Positions 41,928 to 51,101 of a stretch of DNA of 64,000 nt are shown in pieces. The first letter of the stretch is position 1. Each line of letters begins with the position of its first letter. The notes beneath the pieces were generated by a model. That model did not search any database. It worked only from the letters and a program-made list of their open reading frames with translations, and was not told the DNA's origin. A program made the position numbers and the translations under genes. This stretch comes from Streptomyces laurentii (lineage in GTDB: Bacteria > Actinomycetota > Actinomycetes > Streptomycetales > Streptomycetaceae), in assembly GCA_002355495.1 (NCBI GenBank), contig AP017424.1:3348001-3412000 (forward strand). Direction: 5' to 3'.

Positions 41928-43505
41928 GTGGCCGCGATGCAGCTGACACGCACACACCGGATACTCATCGGCTTGGTCGTCGCGGGTGCGTTGATCATCG
42001 CCGGGATCGGTTTCGCCGGGTCGTACGCGGCGGTGCGCGAGCTCGCCCTCGCCAAGGGTTTCGGCACGTTCTCCTACTTCTTCCCCATCGGCATCGACGC
42101 GGGCATCTGTGTGCTGCTCGCGCTGGACCTGCTGCTGACGTGGCTCCGGATCCCCTTCCCGCTGCTGCGGCAGACCGCCTGGGTGCTGACGGCGGCGACC
42201 ATCGCCTTCAACGGCGCCGCGGCCTGGCCCGACCCGCTGGGTGTGGGCATGCACGCGGTGATCCCGGTGCTGTTCGTGGTCGCCGTCGAGGCGGCGCGGC
42301 ACGCGGTGGGCCGGATCGCGGACATCACGGCCGACAAGCACATGGAGGGCGTGCGACTGACGCGTTGGCTGCTCTCGCCGGTGCCGACGTTCCGGCTGTG
42401 GCGGCGGATGAAGCTGTGGGAGCTGCGGTCGTACGACGAGGTCATCAAGCTGGAGCAGGACCGGCTGATCTACCAGGCGCGGCTGCAGGCCCGGTTCGGC
42501 CGGGCGTGGCGGCGGAAGGCGCCGGTGGAGGCGCTGATGCCGCTGCGGCTCGCGAAGTACGGTGTCCCGCTGGCGGATACGGCGGGGGCGGGGCTCGCGG
42601 CGGCCGGGGTGGAACCGGTGCTGCTGCCGGCGGCTCCCGAGACATCCGCGACTCCCGAGCTGACCGCGGCGCCGGTGGCGGCGGTGGCCGCCGTGGCTCC
42701 GGCCGCTCCCGCGGCTCCGGCTCCCGTGACGCAGGCGGCTCCGGTCGCGCAGGCGGATCCCGCGGGGGCCATGGCGGCGATGACGGCGGGTCAGGAGCGG
42801 CTCCAGGCCCCGGTTCAGGGCCAGGCCCCGGCTCAGGCTCAGCAGGTCCAAGCACAGCAGGTCCAGCCGCCGGTTCAGGGCCCGCAGCAGCCGCAGGCGC
42901 CCGTGATGATGCCGGGTCAGCAGCAGGCCGACCCCGCTCAGGCGCCCCAGCCGATGCCGATGCCGGTCCCGGTGGGGGTTCCCCTGGAGGCGGGCCCGGT
43001 GCCCGAGAACTTCCAGGTCCAGGAGGAGATCCAGTTCCCGGAGCGGATCCAGGGTCAGGTCCAGGGCCAGGTCCAGGGTCAGGACGCCGCGGGCAACCCG
43101 TGGTTCCCGCGGGGGATGATGCAGAAGCCGTACCAGGGCGGGTACGACCCGGCCGCGCCGGAGGCCCTGGACCAGCAGGGCCGGCCGGTCCAGCAGCCTG
43201 AGCAGGCCTTCCAGGCCCCGCAGGCCGCCGCCCAGGCCGAGCCTGGTCAGGAGGCGGTGCGGGAGCCGATGCACGAGCCGGAGCCGGAGCAGCAGGCGAA
43301 GAGCGACTTCATCGACGCGGTCCGCTCCACCCTGCGCACCTACGCGGAGGAGTACGACGCGTTCCCCGGCGACGAACTGCTCGTCGAGCTCCTCACGGAG
43401 CGGTACGGCCCGCAGGACCCGCGCCGGATCGCGCTCCTCGGCCGGATCACGCCGCGCCTGCGCGAGGACGTCGAGCGGCAGCTCAAGGCGATCGCCACCC
43501 CGTAA
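41928..43505 (+). CDS. DUF2637 membrane protein with long Gln/Pro-rich region
   Basis: The 525-residue protein has four N-terminal helices (ILIGLVVAGALIIAGIGFAG, FFPIGIDAGICVLLALDLLL, WVLTAATIAFNGAAAWP, MHAVIPVLFVVAVEAARHAV), the DUF2637 domain found in Streptomyces plasmid-spread-type and chromosomal proteins, then a long Ala/Gln/Pro-rich section (about 215-450), and a conserved-looking C-terminal helix block (SDFIDAVRSTLRTYAEEYDA, FPGDELLVELLTERYG). GTG 41928 has GGGAGGGG eight bases upstream. The C-terminal part may bind a partner or DNA; unknown. Confidence 0.75.
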   Translation: MAAMQLTRTHRILIGLVVAGALIIAGIGFAGSYAAVRELALAKGFGTFSYFFPIGIDAGICVLLALDLLLTWLRIPFPLLRQTAWVLTAATIAFNGAAAWPDPLGVGMHAVIPVLFVVAVEAARHAVGRIADITADKHMEGVRLTRWLLSPVPTFRLWRRMKLWELRSYDEVIKLEQDRLIYQARLQARFGRAWRRKAPVEALMPLRLAKYGVPLADTAGAGLAAAGVEPVLLPAAPETSATPELTAAPVAAVAAVAPAAPAAPAPVTQAAPVAQADPAGAMAAMTAGQERLQAPVQGQAPAQAQQVQAQQVQPPVQGPQQPQAPVMMPGQQQADPAQAPQPMPMPVPVGVPLEAGPVPENFQVQEEIQFPERIQGQVQGQVQGQDAAGNPWFPRGMMQKPYQGGYDPAAPEALDQQGRPVQQPEQAFQAPQAAAQAEPGQEAVREPMHEPEPEQQAKSDFIDAVRSTLRTYAEEYDAFPGDELLVELLTERYGPQDPRRIALLGRITPRLREDVERQLKAIATP

Positions 43506-43530
43506 CCCGTCCCCACCCGCCGGTCACATG

Positions 43531-43573
43531 CCTGAGGGCCGCCCTCCCGTCGTCCGGGAGAGCGGCCCTCAGG
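43531..43573. terminator. Bidirectional terminator
   Basis: CCTGAGGGCCGC-C-CTCCCG and CGGGAG-A-GCGGCCCTCAGG form an 18-bp stem with one mismatch. It lies between the convergent DUF2637 and lysS genes. Confidence 0.75.
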
Positions 43574-43592
43574 CTTCGTACGGAGTGGACCG

Positions 43593-45314
43593 TCAGGCGC
43601 CGAGCAGCTTGCGCACGCGGTCCGCGCCCACCGCGAGGAGCAGGGTGGGCAGACGCGGTCCGGTCTCGCGGCTGACGAGGAGCTTGTAGAGCAGCGCGAA
43701 GAACGAGCGCTGCGCGACCTTGAGCTCCGGGGTCGGCTTGGCGTCGGCGTCGAGGCCGGCCATCACCTTCGGGACGCCGTAGACCAGGGTGGTCAGGCCG
43801 TCGAGCGACCAGTGCGTGTCGAGGCCGGCGAGGAGCAGGCGCAGCGACTCGCGGCCGTCGTCGTCGAGGGAGCCGAGGATGTCGGCGTCGGGCTCGTCGC
43901 GGACGATGGTGCGCTGGTCGGCCGGGACCTGGGTGGTGATCCAGTTCTCGGCGCGGTCGAGACGCGGCCGGACCTCGTCGAGGGTGGTGACGGGGTTGGC
44001 CGGGTCGAGGTCGGTCAGGATGCGCAGGGTCTGCTCGTCGTGGCCGGCGGTGATGTCGGCGACCGAGGCGAGGGTGCGGTACGGGAGCGGGCGCGGGGTA
44101 CGCGGCAGCTCGGCCTCGGCGGTGCGGGCGGCGCGCGTGTACGCGGCGGCGTCGGCCGGCAGCACGCTGCCGTCGGCGACCTTGGCGACCAGCTTGTCCC
44201 ACTCGTCGTAGAGCCGCTGGATCTCCTGGTCGAAGGCGATCTTGAACGACTGGTTGGGCCGGCGGCGGGCGTACAGCCAGCGCAGGAGCTGCGGCTCCAT
44301 GATCTTCAGGGCGTCCTCGGGGGTGGGGACGCCGCCGCGCGAGGAGGACATCTTGGCCATGCCGCTGATGCCGACGAACGCGTACATGGGGCCGATCGGC
44401 TGGGTGCCGTCGAAGATGCGGACGATCTGGCCGCCGACCTGGAAGGACGAGCCCGGCGAGGAGTGGTCGACACCGGAGGGCTCGAAGATCACGCCCTCGT
44501 AGGCCCAGCGCATGGGCCAGTCGACCTTCCAGACCAGCTTGCCGCGGTTGAACTCGCTGAGCTTGACGGTCTCGGCGAAGCCACAGGACGAGCAGGTGTA
44601 GGCCAGCTCGGTGGTCTCGTCGTCGTAGGAGGTGACGGTCGTGAGGTCCTTCTCGCACTGCCCGCAGTAGGGCTTGTACGGGAAGTAAGCGGAGCCGGAG
44701 CCCGAGCCGTCGTCCTCGGCGGCCGCGCCGGAGCCCTCGGCCGCTTCCAGCTCGGCCTCGTCGACCGGCTTCTGCGACTGCTTCTTCGGGGCCTTCTTCG
44801 TCCGGTACTGGTCGAGGATGGCGTCGATGTCGCCGCGGTGCCGCATCGCGTGCAGGACCTGCTCGCGGTACGTGCCCGAGGTGTACTGCTCGGTCTGGCT
44901 GATGGGGTCGTACTCGACGCCCAGCTCGGCGAGCGACTCGACCATGGCGGCCTTGAAGTGCTCGGCCCAGTTGGCGTGCGGCGAGCCGGCGGGGGCCGGG
45001 ACGGACGTCAGCGGCTTGCCGATGTGCTCGGCCCAGGACGGGTCGACGCCCGCGACGCCGTTCGGCACCTTGCGGTAGCGGTCGTAGTCGTCCCAGGAGA
45101 TGAGGTGCCGGACCTCGTACCCGCGGCGGCGGATCTCGTCGGCGACCAGGTGCGGGGTCATGACCTCGCGGAGGTTGCCGAGGTGGATCGGGCCGGACGG
45201 GGAGAGGCCGGAGGCGACGACGACGGGTTTGCCAGGCGCACGTCGCTCCGATTCGGCGATGACCTCGTCGGCGAAACGGGAGACCCAGTCGGTCTCGGTG
45301 CTGCTCTGAGCCAC
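43593..45314 (-). CDS. lysS: Lysyl-tRNA synthetase, class I (archaeal type)
   Basis: The 573-residue enzyme charges tRNA-Lys and is of the class I fold, with the HIGH-type H44-L-G-N47 in PSGPIHLGN and the KMSKS-type KMSSS in [12 protein letters not shown] zinc ribbon lies at about residues 215-250 (CGQCEKDL ... CSSCGF). Class I LysRS is known from archaea and some bacteria including Streptomyces, so its presence is usual here. A Ser/Glu-rich insert ([19 protein letters not shown]) precedes the ribbon. The GTG at 45314 starts [10 protein letters not shown]. It is divergent from argS. Confidence 0.95.
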   Translation of the reverse strand: MAQSSTETDWVSRFADEVIAESERRAPGKPVVVASGLSPSGPIHLGNLREVMTPHLVADEIRRRGYEVRHLISWDDYDRYRKVPNGVAGVDPSWAEHIGKPLTSVPAPAGSPHANWAEHFKAAMVESLAELGVEYDPISQTEQYTSGTYREQVLHAMRHRGDIDAILDQYRTKKAPKKQSQKPVDEAELEAAEGSGAAAEDDGSGSGSAYFPYKPYCGQCEKDLTTVTSYDDETTELAYTCSSCGFAETVKLSEFNRGKLVWKVDWPMRWAYEGVIFEPSGVDHSSPGSSFQVGGQIVRIFDGTQPIGPMYAFVGISGMAKMSSSRGGVPTPEDALKIMEPQLLRWLYARRRPNQSFKIAFDQEIQRLYDEWDKLVAKVADGSVLPADAAAYTRAARTAEAELPRTPRPLPYRTLASVADITAGHDEQTLRILTDLDPANPVTTLDEVRPRLDRAENWITTQVPADQRTIVRDEPDADILGSLDDDGRESLRLLLAGLDTHWSLDGLTTLVYGVPKVMAGLDADAKPTPELKVAQRSFFALLYKLLVSRETGPRLPTLLLAVGADRVRKLLGA

Positions 45315-45401
45315 GGTCGGTTCGTCCTTCTTCCTTGGTTCCCTCGATGCCTTACAGCCCTACGTGAGCCATTCTCCCAGACGGATCGGCGCACCCGGAG
45401 G

Positions 45402-45441
45402 TTGTCCACAGGCCGGGACACGTCCGGTCCGGTTGTCCACA
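45402..45441 (+). promoter_or_regulatory. Pair of DnaA boxes
   Basis: TTGTCCACA occurs at 45402-45410 and 45433-45441 in the same orientation, 31 bp apart, each in the larger context GGTTGTCCACAGGC (13 of 14 bases shared). This equals the Streptomyces DnaA-box consensus. They lie in the gap between divergent lysS and argS. Confidence 0.7.
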
Positions 45442-45475
45442 GGCAGGGAAAACACCTTGCCCACCCATGGGACAC

Positions 45476-45506
45476 TTGACAAGCGGTATCTCCCATCACC
45501 TCATAC
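45476..45506 (+). promoter_or_regulatory. Weak candidate argS promoter
   Basis: TTGACA at 45476-45481 is a perfect -35; TCATAC at 45501-45506 is a poor -10 at 19-base spacing. The argS start at 45523 would give a very short leader. Confidence 0.3.
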
Positions 45507-45522
45507 ACAGGAACGGAAGCTC

Positions 45523-47298
45523 ATGGCCTCGGTCCCTTCCCTCGCTTCGACCGTGCAGCAGCGCCTCGCGGAAGGTCTCTCGGCAGCCCTGCCGGAGGCC
45601 GGTCCCGCGGACCCGCTGCTCCGACGAAGCGACCGGGCCGACTTCCAGGCCAACGGCATCCTGGCGCTGGCGAAGAAGCTCAAGGGCAATCCGCGTGAGC
45701 TGGCGACGCAGGTCGTCGCGGCGATCCCGGAGAACGACGTCCTGAAGGAGATCGAGGTCTCCGGTCCCGGCTTCCTCAACATCACCATCTCGGACGCGGC
45801 GATCGTCGAGACGCTGGCCGCCCGCGCCGCCGACGACCGGCTCGGCGTGCCGTTCAACCCGTCGGCCGGCACGACGGTGATCGACTACGCGCAGCCGAAC
45901 GTGGCCAAGGAGATGCACGTCGGCCACCTCCGCTCCGCCGTGATCGGCGCGGCGATGGTCGAGATCCTGGAGTTCACCGGCGAGAAGGTGGTCCGCCGCC
46001 ACCACATCGGCGACTGGGGCACCCAGTTCGGCATGCTCATCCAGTACCTGATCGAGCACCCGCACGAGCTGGACCACAAGGCCGAGGACAAGGGCGCGGA
46101 GGTCTCCGGCGAGGAGGCCATGTCCAACCTCAACCGCCTCTACAAGGCCTCGCGCGCGCTGTTCGACTCCGACGAGGAGTTCAAGACGCGCGCGCGGGCC
46201 CGGGTCGTGGACCTGCAGGCGGGCGACGAGCAGACGCTGGCACTGTGGCAGCGCTTCGTCGACGAGTCGAAGATCTACTTCTACTCGGTCTTCGAGAAGC
46301 TCGACATGGACATCCGCGATCCCGACATCGTCGGCGAGTCGGGCTACAACGACATGCTGCAGGAGACCTGCCGGCTCCTTGAGGAGTCGGGCGTCGCGGT
46401 CCGCTCGGAGGGCGCGCTGTGCGTGTTCTTCGACGACATCAAGGGCCCGGACGGCAACCCGGTCCCGCTGATCGTGCAGAAGTCCGACGGCGGCTTCGGC
46501 TACGCGGCGACGGACCTGTCCGCGATCCGCGACCGGGTGGGCAACCTGAAGGCGTCGACGCTGCTGTACGTGGTGGACGCGCGCCAGGGGCTGCACTTCA
46601 AGATGGTCTTCGAGACGGCGCGCCGGGCGGGCTGGCTGAACGACGAGGTGAAGGCCCACCAGCTGGCGTTCGGCACGGTCCTCGGCAAGGACGGCAAGCC
46701 GTTCAAGACCCGTGAGGGCGAGACGGTGCGGCTGGTGGATCTCCTCGACGAGGCGATCGACCGGGCGACGGCGGTCGTCGAGGAGAAGAAGGAGAAGGCC
46801 GGCCTCTCCGACGAGGAGGTCGCGGAGAACGGCCGCTACGTCGGCATCGGCGCGGTCAAGTACGCGGACCTGTCGACGTCGGCGGTGCGCGACTACAAGT
46901 TCGACCTCGACCAGATGGTGTCGCTCAACGGCGACACGTCCGTGTACCTCCAGTACGCCTACGCGCGGATCCGCTCGATCCTGCGCCGGGCGGGCGCCGC
47001 GAAGCCGGCGGCGCACCCGGAGCTGGAGCTGGCTCCGGCCGAGCGGGCGATGGGTCTGCACCTGGACCAGTTCGGCGCGGTCCTCGCCGAGGTCGCCGAG
47101 GAGTACGCGCCGCACAAGCTGGCCGCGTACCTCTTCCAGCTGGCCACGCACCTCACCACCTTCTACGACCAGTGCCCGGTGCTGAAGGCGGACACGGAGG
47201 AGCAGAAGGAAAACCGTCTGTTCCTGATCGAGCTGACCGCCCGGACGCTGCACCAGGGCATGGCCCTGCTGGGCATCCGGACCCCCGAGCGCCTCTGA
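45523..47298 (+). CDS. argS: Arginyl-tRNA synthetase
   Basis: The 591-residue class I enzyme charges tRNA-Arg. It has the N-terminal Add1 domain for tRNA D-loop contact, the HIGH-type H132-V-G-H135 in [24 protein letters not shown] of the catalytic fold, and the C-terminal anticodon-binding DALR domain ([31 protein letters not shown]). As usual for many ArgRS, a canonical KMSKS is absent; the loop [16 protein letters not shown] takes its place. ATG 45523 begins [10 protein letters not shown] with AGGAACGGAAG upstream. Confidence 0.96.
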   Translation: MASVPSLASTVQQRLAEGLSAALPEAGPADPLLRRSDRADFQANGILALAKKLKGNPRELATQVVAAIPENDVLKEIEVSGPGFLNITISDAAIVETLAARAADDRLGVPFNPSAGTTVIDYAQPNVAKEMHVGHLRSAVIGAAMVEILEFTGEKVVRRHHIGDWGTQFGMLIQYLIEHPHELDHKAEDKGAEVSGEEAMSNLNRLYKASRALFDSDEEFKTRARARVVDLQAGDEQTLALWQRFVDESKIYFYSVFEKLDMDIRDPDIVGESGYNDMLQETCRLLEESGVAVRSEGALCVFFDDIKGPDGNPVPLIVQKSDGGFGYAATDLSAIRDRVGNLKASTLLYVVDARQGLHFKMVFETARRAGWLNDEVKAHQLAFGTVLGKDGKPFKTREGETVRLVDLLDEAIDRATAVVEEKKEKAGLSDEEVAENGRYVGIGAVKYADLSTSAVRDYKFDLDQMVSLNGDTSVYLQYAYARIRSILRRAGAAKPAAHPELELAPAERAMGLHLDQFGAVLAEVAEEYAPHKLAAYLFQLATHLTTFYDQCPVLKADTEEQKENRLFLIELTARTLHQGMALLGIRTPERL

Positions 47299-47319
47299 CG
47301 CCCGCCTCCGGCCCATGAG

Positions 47320-47353
47320 ACGACGGCCATGCCCGCCCGGGCATGGCCGTCGT
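47320..47353. terminator. Bidirectional terminator
   Basis: ACGACGGCCATGCCC and GGGCATGGCCGTCGT form a perfect 15-bp stem with a four-base loop, between convergent argS and the XRE membrane gene. Confidence 0.8.
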
Positions 47354-47383
47354 TCGTTCCTCACGCGGTCACCGGGTCACCGG

Positions 47384-48550
47384 TCACTGCTTGTCCCACG
47401 TCCCCGTGTCGATCCGGTAGCCGTACGTGGGGCGGCCCTCGATGGCGCTGCTGCGGAACGGCTTGCCGCCGTCGTCGACGCGTACCGTCCCGTGCTGCTC
47501 GCCGCTGCTCCACTTCAGTTCCAGGTACCAGGTCGCGGCGTACTTCTCGGTGTGCACGTCGAGGTTGAGGACCTGCGGATCGCCGGTGGCGACCTTGTAC
47601 GGGAAGTTCTTGGCGGGCACCACGCGGTCCCCGTCCTGACCCGCGACCGGCTTCACGAACGGGCGGGGCGCGTCGAGGTCGACGTCGAAGGTCTGCGGGG
47701 TGATGCCGCTGCCGCAGCCGTCGCCCATCGAGTACGTGGTCCCGTCGAGCGGCTCCTCCCGCTGCACGACCCGTACGTTCAGGCCGGACAGGACGACGGG
47801 TTCCTGGGTACGGCCGGTGACGGTGATCTGGAGCTGCATATGCCCGCCGTCGATCCCGCCGAGCGCCCGGGCCCAGCCGCGGGTGTCCTGCGGGGCGGGC
47901 GGCGGCGGGACGTGCTCGGGCGTCTGGTCGAGCACGTAGTACTGGCCGCAGGGCTCGGCCCAGTTGTACGAGCTGATGCCGGCGCTCAGCGGCGCGGGCG
48001 GCCCTTCGGAGCCCTTGGCCTCGTCCCCCGCGGGCTTGTCGCCGGATGCCAGCACATAGACGAGGGGCACCGCCACGGCGATGGCGACCACGGCTGCGGC
48101 ACCGGCGAGCACACCCCGCCGCCGGGACCGCCCGCGGACCGGCGCCTCGGGTCCGGCGAGGACCTCCACCACCGGCGAATCGACCGCCCCCGGCACCGCC
48201 TCGACCACCGGCACCGGCACCGGCACCGGCACCGGCACCGGCACCACAGGGTTCTCCCCGGCCGACGGCTGGGGCCGCGCCGGGGACGGCGGCTGAGACT
48301 GCCCCTGGCGCCGCGCCTCGTCGGCGACGATCCAGGCCCGGTGCAGCTCGATCAGCTCGTCACGGGAGGCCCCGCACAGCCGCCCGAGCCGTTCGACGGG
48401 GGCGAACTCGGCCGGCACGGCGTCCCCGTTGCAGTAGCGGTGCAGGGTCGAGGCGCTGACGTGCAGCCGTCTGGCCAGCACCCCGTAACTGAGCCCCGAC
48501 CGCTCCTTCAGCTCCCGCATCCGCCCCGCGAATCCGTCCGCCGTACTCAT
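47384..48550 (-). CDS. Membrane-anchored XRE-family HTH protein
   Basis: The 388-residue protein has an N-terminal Cro/C1 HTH (ERSGLSYGVLARRLHVSAST, LHRYCNGDAVP), a Pro/Val-rich linker with six PV repeats, one membrane helix (GVLAGAAAVVAIAVAVPLVY) and a ~200-residue extracytoplasmic domain with Cys pair (EPCGQYY ... DGCGSG) and beta-rich repeats. It therefore resembles a one-component sensor or RodZ-like membrane DNA-binding protein. ATG 48550 is the natural HTH start. The ligand is unknown. Confidence 0.8.
   Translation of the reverse strand: MSTADGFAGRMRELKERSGLSYGVLARRLHVSASTLHRYCNGDAVPAEFAPVERLGRLCGASRDELIELHRAWIVADEARRQGQSQPPSPARPQPSAGENPVVPVPVPVPVPVPVVEAVPGAVDSPVVEVLAGPEAPVRGRSRRRGVLAGAAAVVAIAVAVPLVYVLASGDKPAGDEAKGSEGPPAPLSAGISSYNWAEPCGQYYVLDQTPEHVPPPPAPQDTRGWARALGGIDGGHMQLQITVTGRTQEPVVLSGLNVRVVQREEPLDGTTYSMGDGCGSGITPQTFDVDLDAPRPFVKPVAGQDGDRVVPAKNFPYKVATGDPQVLNLDVHTEKYAATWYLELKWSSGEQHGTVRVDDGGKPFRSSAIEGRPTYGYRIDTGTWDKQ
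48206..48241. repeat. Six CACCGG hexamer repeats
   Basis: Six perfect tandem CACCGG units encode the Pro-Val linker of the membrane XRE protein. Copy number may vary between strains. Confidence 0.85.
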
Positions 48551-48691
48551 CCACGCCCCCTGTCGACGTCCCGGGAACGCGTTCCAGGGGATAGTCATTT
48601 CCCCAGGTCACCGTGGGTGAGAGCGTTCCACCGTCCCTCATTGTCCCGTGCCGGTTGCCCGGAGATCACGCCGACGCGCAGGCTCTGGGTC

Positions 48692-48781
48692 ATGCGGAAC
48701 AGCCGCGTCACGGACGCTCTGGCCGTCGCGCTCCTGATCGCCTCCACGGCGGTCGTCCTCGCGCTGCTCGACCCGCACTGA
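48692..48781 (+). CDS. Possible 29-residue membrane peptide
   Basis: A 29-codon frame encodes MRNSRVTDALAVALLIASTA, then VVLALLDPH, a single hydrophobic helix with basic N-terminus. It ends 32 bp before the DUF4232 gene. There is no clear ribosome-binding site and no known homologue to me. It could be a small membrane peptide or chance. Confidence 0.35.
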   Translation: MRNSRVTDALAVALLIASTAVVLALLDPH

Positions 48782-48813
48782 CGCACACACGACATCATCA
48801 CGGGGACCTCACC

Positions 48814-49509
48814 ATGCGTACACTCGCTCGCCGTCTCGCCCTGCCCGCCGCCGCCCTCTCGGCGGCGCTGGCGCTCACCGCCTGCCAGTCGGACGGCTCG
48901 ACGTCCGCGGCGGCCACCGCCCCGCCCGCCGCCTCCACCGCGGCGCCGGCCAAGGCAGCACCCGCCAAAGACGCCCCGGCCACGGAGGCACCCGCCAAGG
49001 AGGCACCCGCCAAGGACGCGCCGACCGCCGGTCACCCCACGGCCGCGCCGGGAAGCGCCGCCAAGCCGCCGGTCGCGAAGCCCGTGGGCACGCGGACGTC
49101 GTCCCGCCCGTCGGCGTGCACGACGGCGACGGCCAAGATCGTGGTGAGCAAGGTGAGCCGCCCGGTCAACCACCTGGCGCTCACGGTCACCAACACCGGC
49201 AGCCGCCCCTGCGACGCGCTCGGCGCGCCGTTCGTCGGCTTCGACTACAGCCAGGCGCCGATCCGGATCGTGGAGGACAGCAAGCCGCAGGCCGTCGTCA
49301 CCCTCGCCCCCGGCGAGTCGGCCTATGCCTCACTGATCCTGACCGGCGAGCCCGGCCCGGACACCCATGGCACCACCGTGAAGACGATCAAGGTGTACCT
49401 CACCCCCGACAGCGGGACGACGGTGACGGCGCCGAAGGGCACGTACGCGGACGACGGCGCCGCCGTGTCGTACTGGCAGCGCAACCTGGAGGACGCGCTG
49501 ATGTACTGA
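48814..49509 (+). CDS. DUF4232 lipoprotein
   Basis: The 231-residue lipoprotein has a lipobox ending at C24 (LTAC) and a linker of APAKxAPA repeats (about 45-75), then a DUF4232 domain: HLALTVTNTGSRPCDALG, GFDYSQAP, VTLAPGESAYASLIL. This beta-sandwich occurs in many actinobacterial secreted proteins of unknown function; the C-T-T...C pattern may give a disulfide. ATG 48814 begins the signal. It is convergent with the DUF1876 gene. Confidence 0.85.
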   Translation: MRTLARRLALPAAALSAALALTACQSDGSTSAAATAPPAASTAAPAKAAPAKDAPATEAPAKEAPAKDAPTAGHPTAAPGSAAKPPVAKPVGTRTSSRPSACTTATAKIVVSKVSRPVNHLALTVTNTGSRPCDALGAPFVGFDYSQAPIRIVEDSKPQAVVTLAPGESAYASLILTGEPGPDTHGTTVKTIKVYLTPDSGTTVTAPKGTYADDGAAVSYWQRNLEDALMY

Positions 49510-49511
49510 GA

Positions 49512-49796
49512 TCAGCGCGGGATGGGGTGGGAGTGCCGCCCCGAGACCTCGTCGATCTCGACATGGGCCTTCTGCAGCAGCTGCGACGCGAGATCCATCA
49601 GCGCCCGGGCCCCGGCGATCTCCTCGCCCACCCGCAGCTGATCGGGGTCGGAGGGGTGGCGATTGGCGGTGCCGTGGGCGCGTACCTCGGTGCCGTCACC
49701 GAGCCGCACCATGCCCACCGCCCGCGTCCGGTCGCCCTCCTCGCGGAATTCCATCTCGACGTGCCAGCCGACCAGGGTCTGTGACTGCGTCGTCAT
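49512..49796 (-). CDS. DUF1876 (dsRBD-like) protein
   Basis: The 94-residue protein matches DUF1876: QTLVGWHVEMEFREEGDRTR AVG, VRLGDGTEVRAHGTANRHPS, LRVGEEIAGARALMDLASQL. The family has a double-stranded-RNA-binding-like fold of unknown role and is abundant in Streptomyces. ATG 49796 has GGAGGTGG upstream. A long inverted repeat lies just before this site and should be transcribed in the leader. Confidence 0.85.
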   Translation of the reverse strand: MTTQSQTLVGWHVEMEFREEGDRTRAVGMVRLGDGTEVRAHGTANRHPSDPDQLRVGEEIAGARALMDLASQLLQKAHVEIDEVSGRHSHPIPR

Positions 49797-49810
49797 GAGG
49801 ACCACCTCCA

Positions 49811-49849
49811 GAGAGGTACCGGGGATCCGGGGAATCCCAGGTACCTCTC
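49811..49849 (-). promoter_or_regulatory. Long inverted repeat upstream of DUF1876 gene
   Basis: GAGAGGTACC and GGTACCTCTC form perfect 10-bp arms, and inner GGGAT/ATCCC adds five more pairs after one mismatch, with a seven-base loop. It lies 15 bp before the DUF1876 start, next to its ribosome-binding site. Confidence 0.6.
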
Positions 49850-49901
49850 CAGGGTGCATCCGCTCCCGCGCACTCCGCGCGCCGGGAGCGAACCGCGGGT
49901 G

Positions 49902-50903
49902 TCAGAGCCCGCGGGACAGCTTCTGCGCGACCTCGGTCGCCCAGTAGGTGAGGATCGTCCGCGCACCGGCCCGGCGGATGCCGGTCAGGGTCTCGAGGAT
50001 CGCCTTGTCGCGGTCGATCCAGCCCTTCTCGGCGGCGGCCTCGATCATCGAGTACTCCCCGCTGATCTGGTACGCGGCCACCGGCACGTCCACCGACTCG
50101 GCGACCTTGGCGAGCACGTCGAGGTACGGGCCGGCCGGCTTCACCATGACCATGTCGGCGCCCTCCTCCAGGTCGAGCGCCAGCTCCCGCATGGACTCCC
50201 GCAGATTGGCGGGGTCCTGCTGGTAGGTCTTGCGGTCGCCGACGAGCGAGGAGCCGACGGCCTCGCGGAACGGGCCGTAGAAGGCGGAGGAGTACTTCGC
50301 GGTGTACGCGAGGATCGACACGTCCTCCTTGCCGATGGTGTCCAGGGCGTCACGGATCACGCCGACCTGGCCGTCCATCATCCCGGACGGACCGACGACG
50401 TGGGCGCCCGCGTCGGCCTGCACCTGGGCCATCTCGGCGTACCGCTCCAGCGTGGCGTCGTTGTCGACCCGGCCGTGCTCGTCCAGGACACCGCAGTGCC
50501 CGTGGTCGGTGTACTCGTCCAGGCACAGGTCCGACATGATCACCAGGTCGTCGCCGACCTCGGCGCGCACATCGCGCAGGGCCACCTGCAGGATGCCGTC
50601 AGGGTCGGTACCGGCCGTACCGTCGGCGTCCTTCTTCCCGTCCTCCGGCACGCCGAACAGCATGATCCCGGAGACCCCGGCCGCGACCGCCTCGGCGGCG
50701 GCCTTCCGCAGGGTGTCCCGCGTGTGCTGCACGACGCCGGGCATCGCGGCGATCGGCACGGGCTCGCTCACGCCCTCCCGCACGAAGGCGGGCAGGATCA
50801 GATCGGCCGGGTGAAGCCGCGTCTCGGCCACCATCCGCCGCATGGCAGGAGTCGTCCGCAGCCGCCGCGGCCGCGCCCCCGGAAAGCTTCCATACGCATT
50901 CAT
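49902..50903 (-). CDS. hemB: Porphobilinogen synthase
   Basis: HemB condenses two 5-aminolevulinates to porphobilinogen. The 333-residue enzyme has the two Schiff-base lysines K203 ([13 protein letters not shown]) and K255 ([11 protein letters not shown]), and a zinc-type site C127...H134/C137 ([17 protein letters not shown]). Length is normal. I start at ATG 50903 ([10 protein letters not shown]). It is separated from the rex-hemACD operon by a terminator and thus has its own promoter, though it completes the same pathway. Confidence 0.95.
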   Translation of the reverse strand: MNAYGSFPGARPRRLRTTPAMRRMVAETRLHPADLILPAFVREGVSEPVPIAAMPGVVQHTRDTLRKAAAEAVAAGVSGIMLFGVPEDGKKDADGTAGTDPDGILQVALRDVRAEVGDDLVIMSDLCLDEYTDHGHCGVLDEHGRVDNDATLERYAEMAQVQADAGAHVVGPSGMMDGQVGVIRDALDTIGKEDVSILAYTAKYSSAFYGPFREAVGSSLVGDRKTYQQDPANLRESMRELALDLEEGADMVMVKPAGPYLDVLAKVAESVDVPVAAYQISGEYSMIEAAAEKGWIDRDKAILETLTGIRRAGARTILTYWATEVAQKLSRGL

Positions 50904-51016
50904 GCCATTGAGGCTACGCCCGTACGCCCCCTGCGTTTGCCGACGCCTTGTAGGCATACGTCCCCACAGAAATCCCCCACCCCCGGCGGGGAGGGGCCGA
51001 CGTGCGAAACGCACAG

Positions 51017-51053
51017 CGTGAGGGGCGCGGGACAAGGCCCCGCGCCCCTCACG
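51017..51053. terminator. Terminator after hemD
   Basis: CGTGAGGGGCGCGGG and CCCGCGCCCCTCACG form a perfect 15-bp stem with a seven-base loop. It ends the rex-hemACD transcript and precedes hemB. Confidence 0.8.
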
Positions 51054-51101
51054 TAACGGTGTCCACATCACGGCGCACCAGCGCACCGCACCGCGTACCG
51101 C

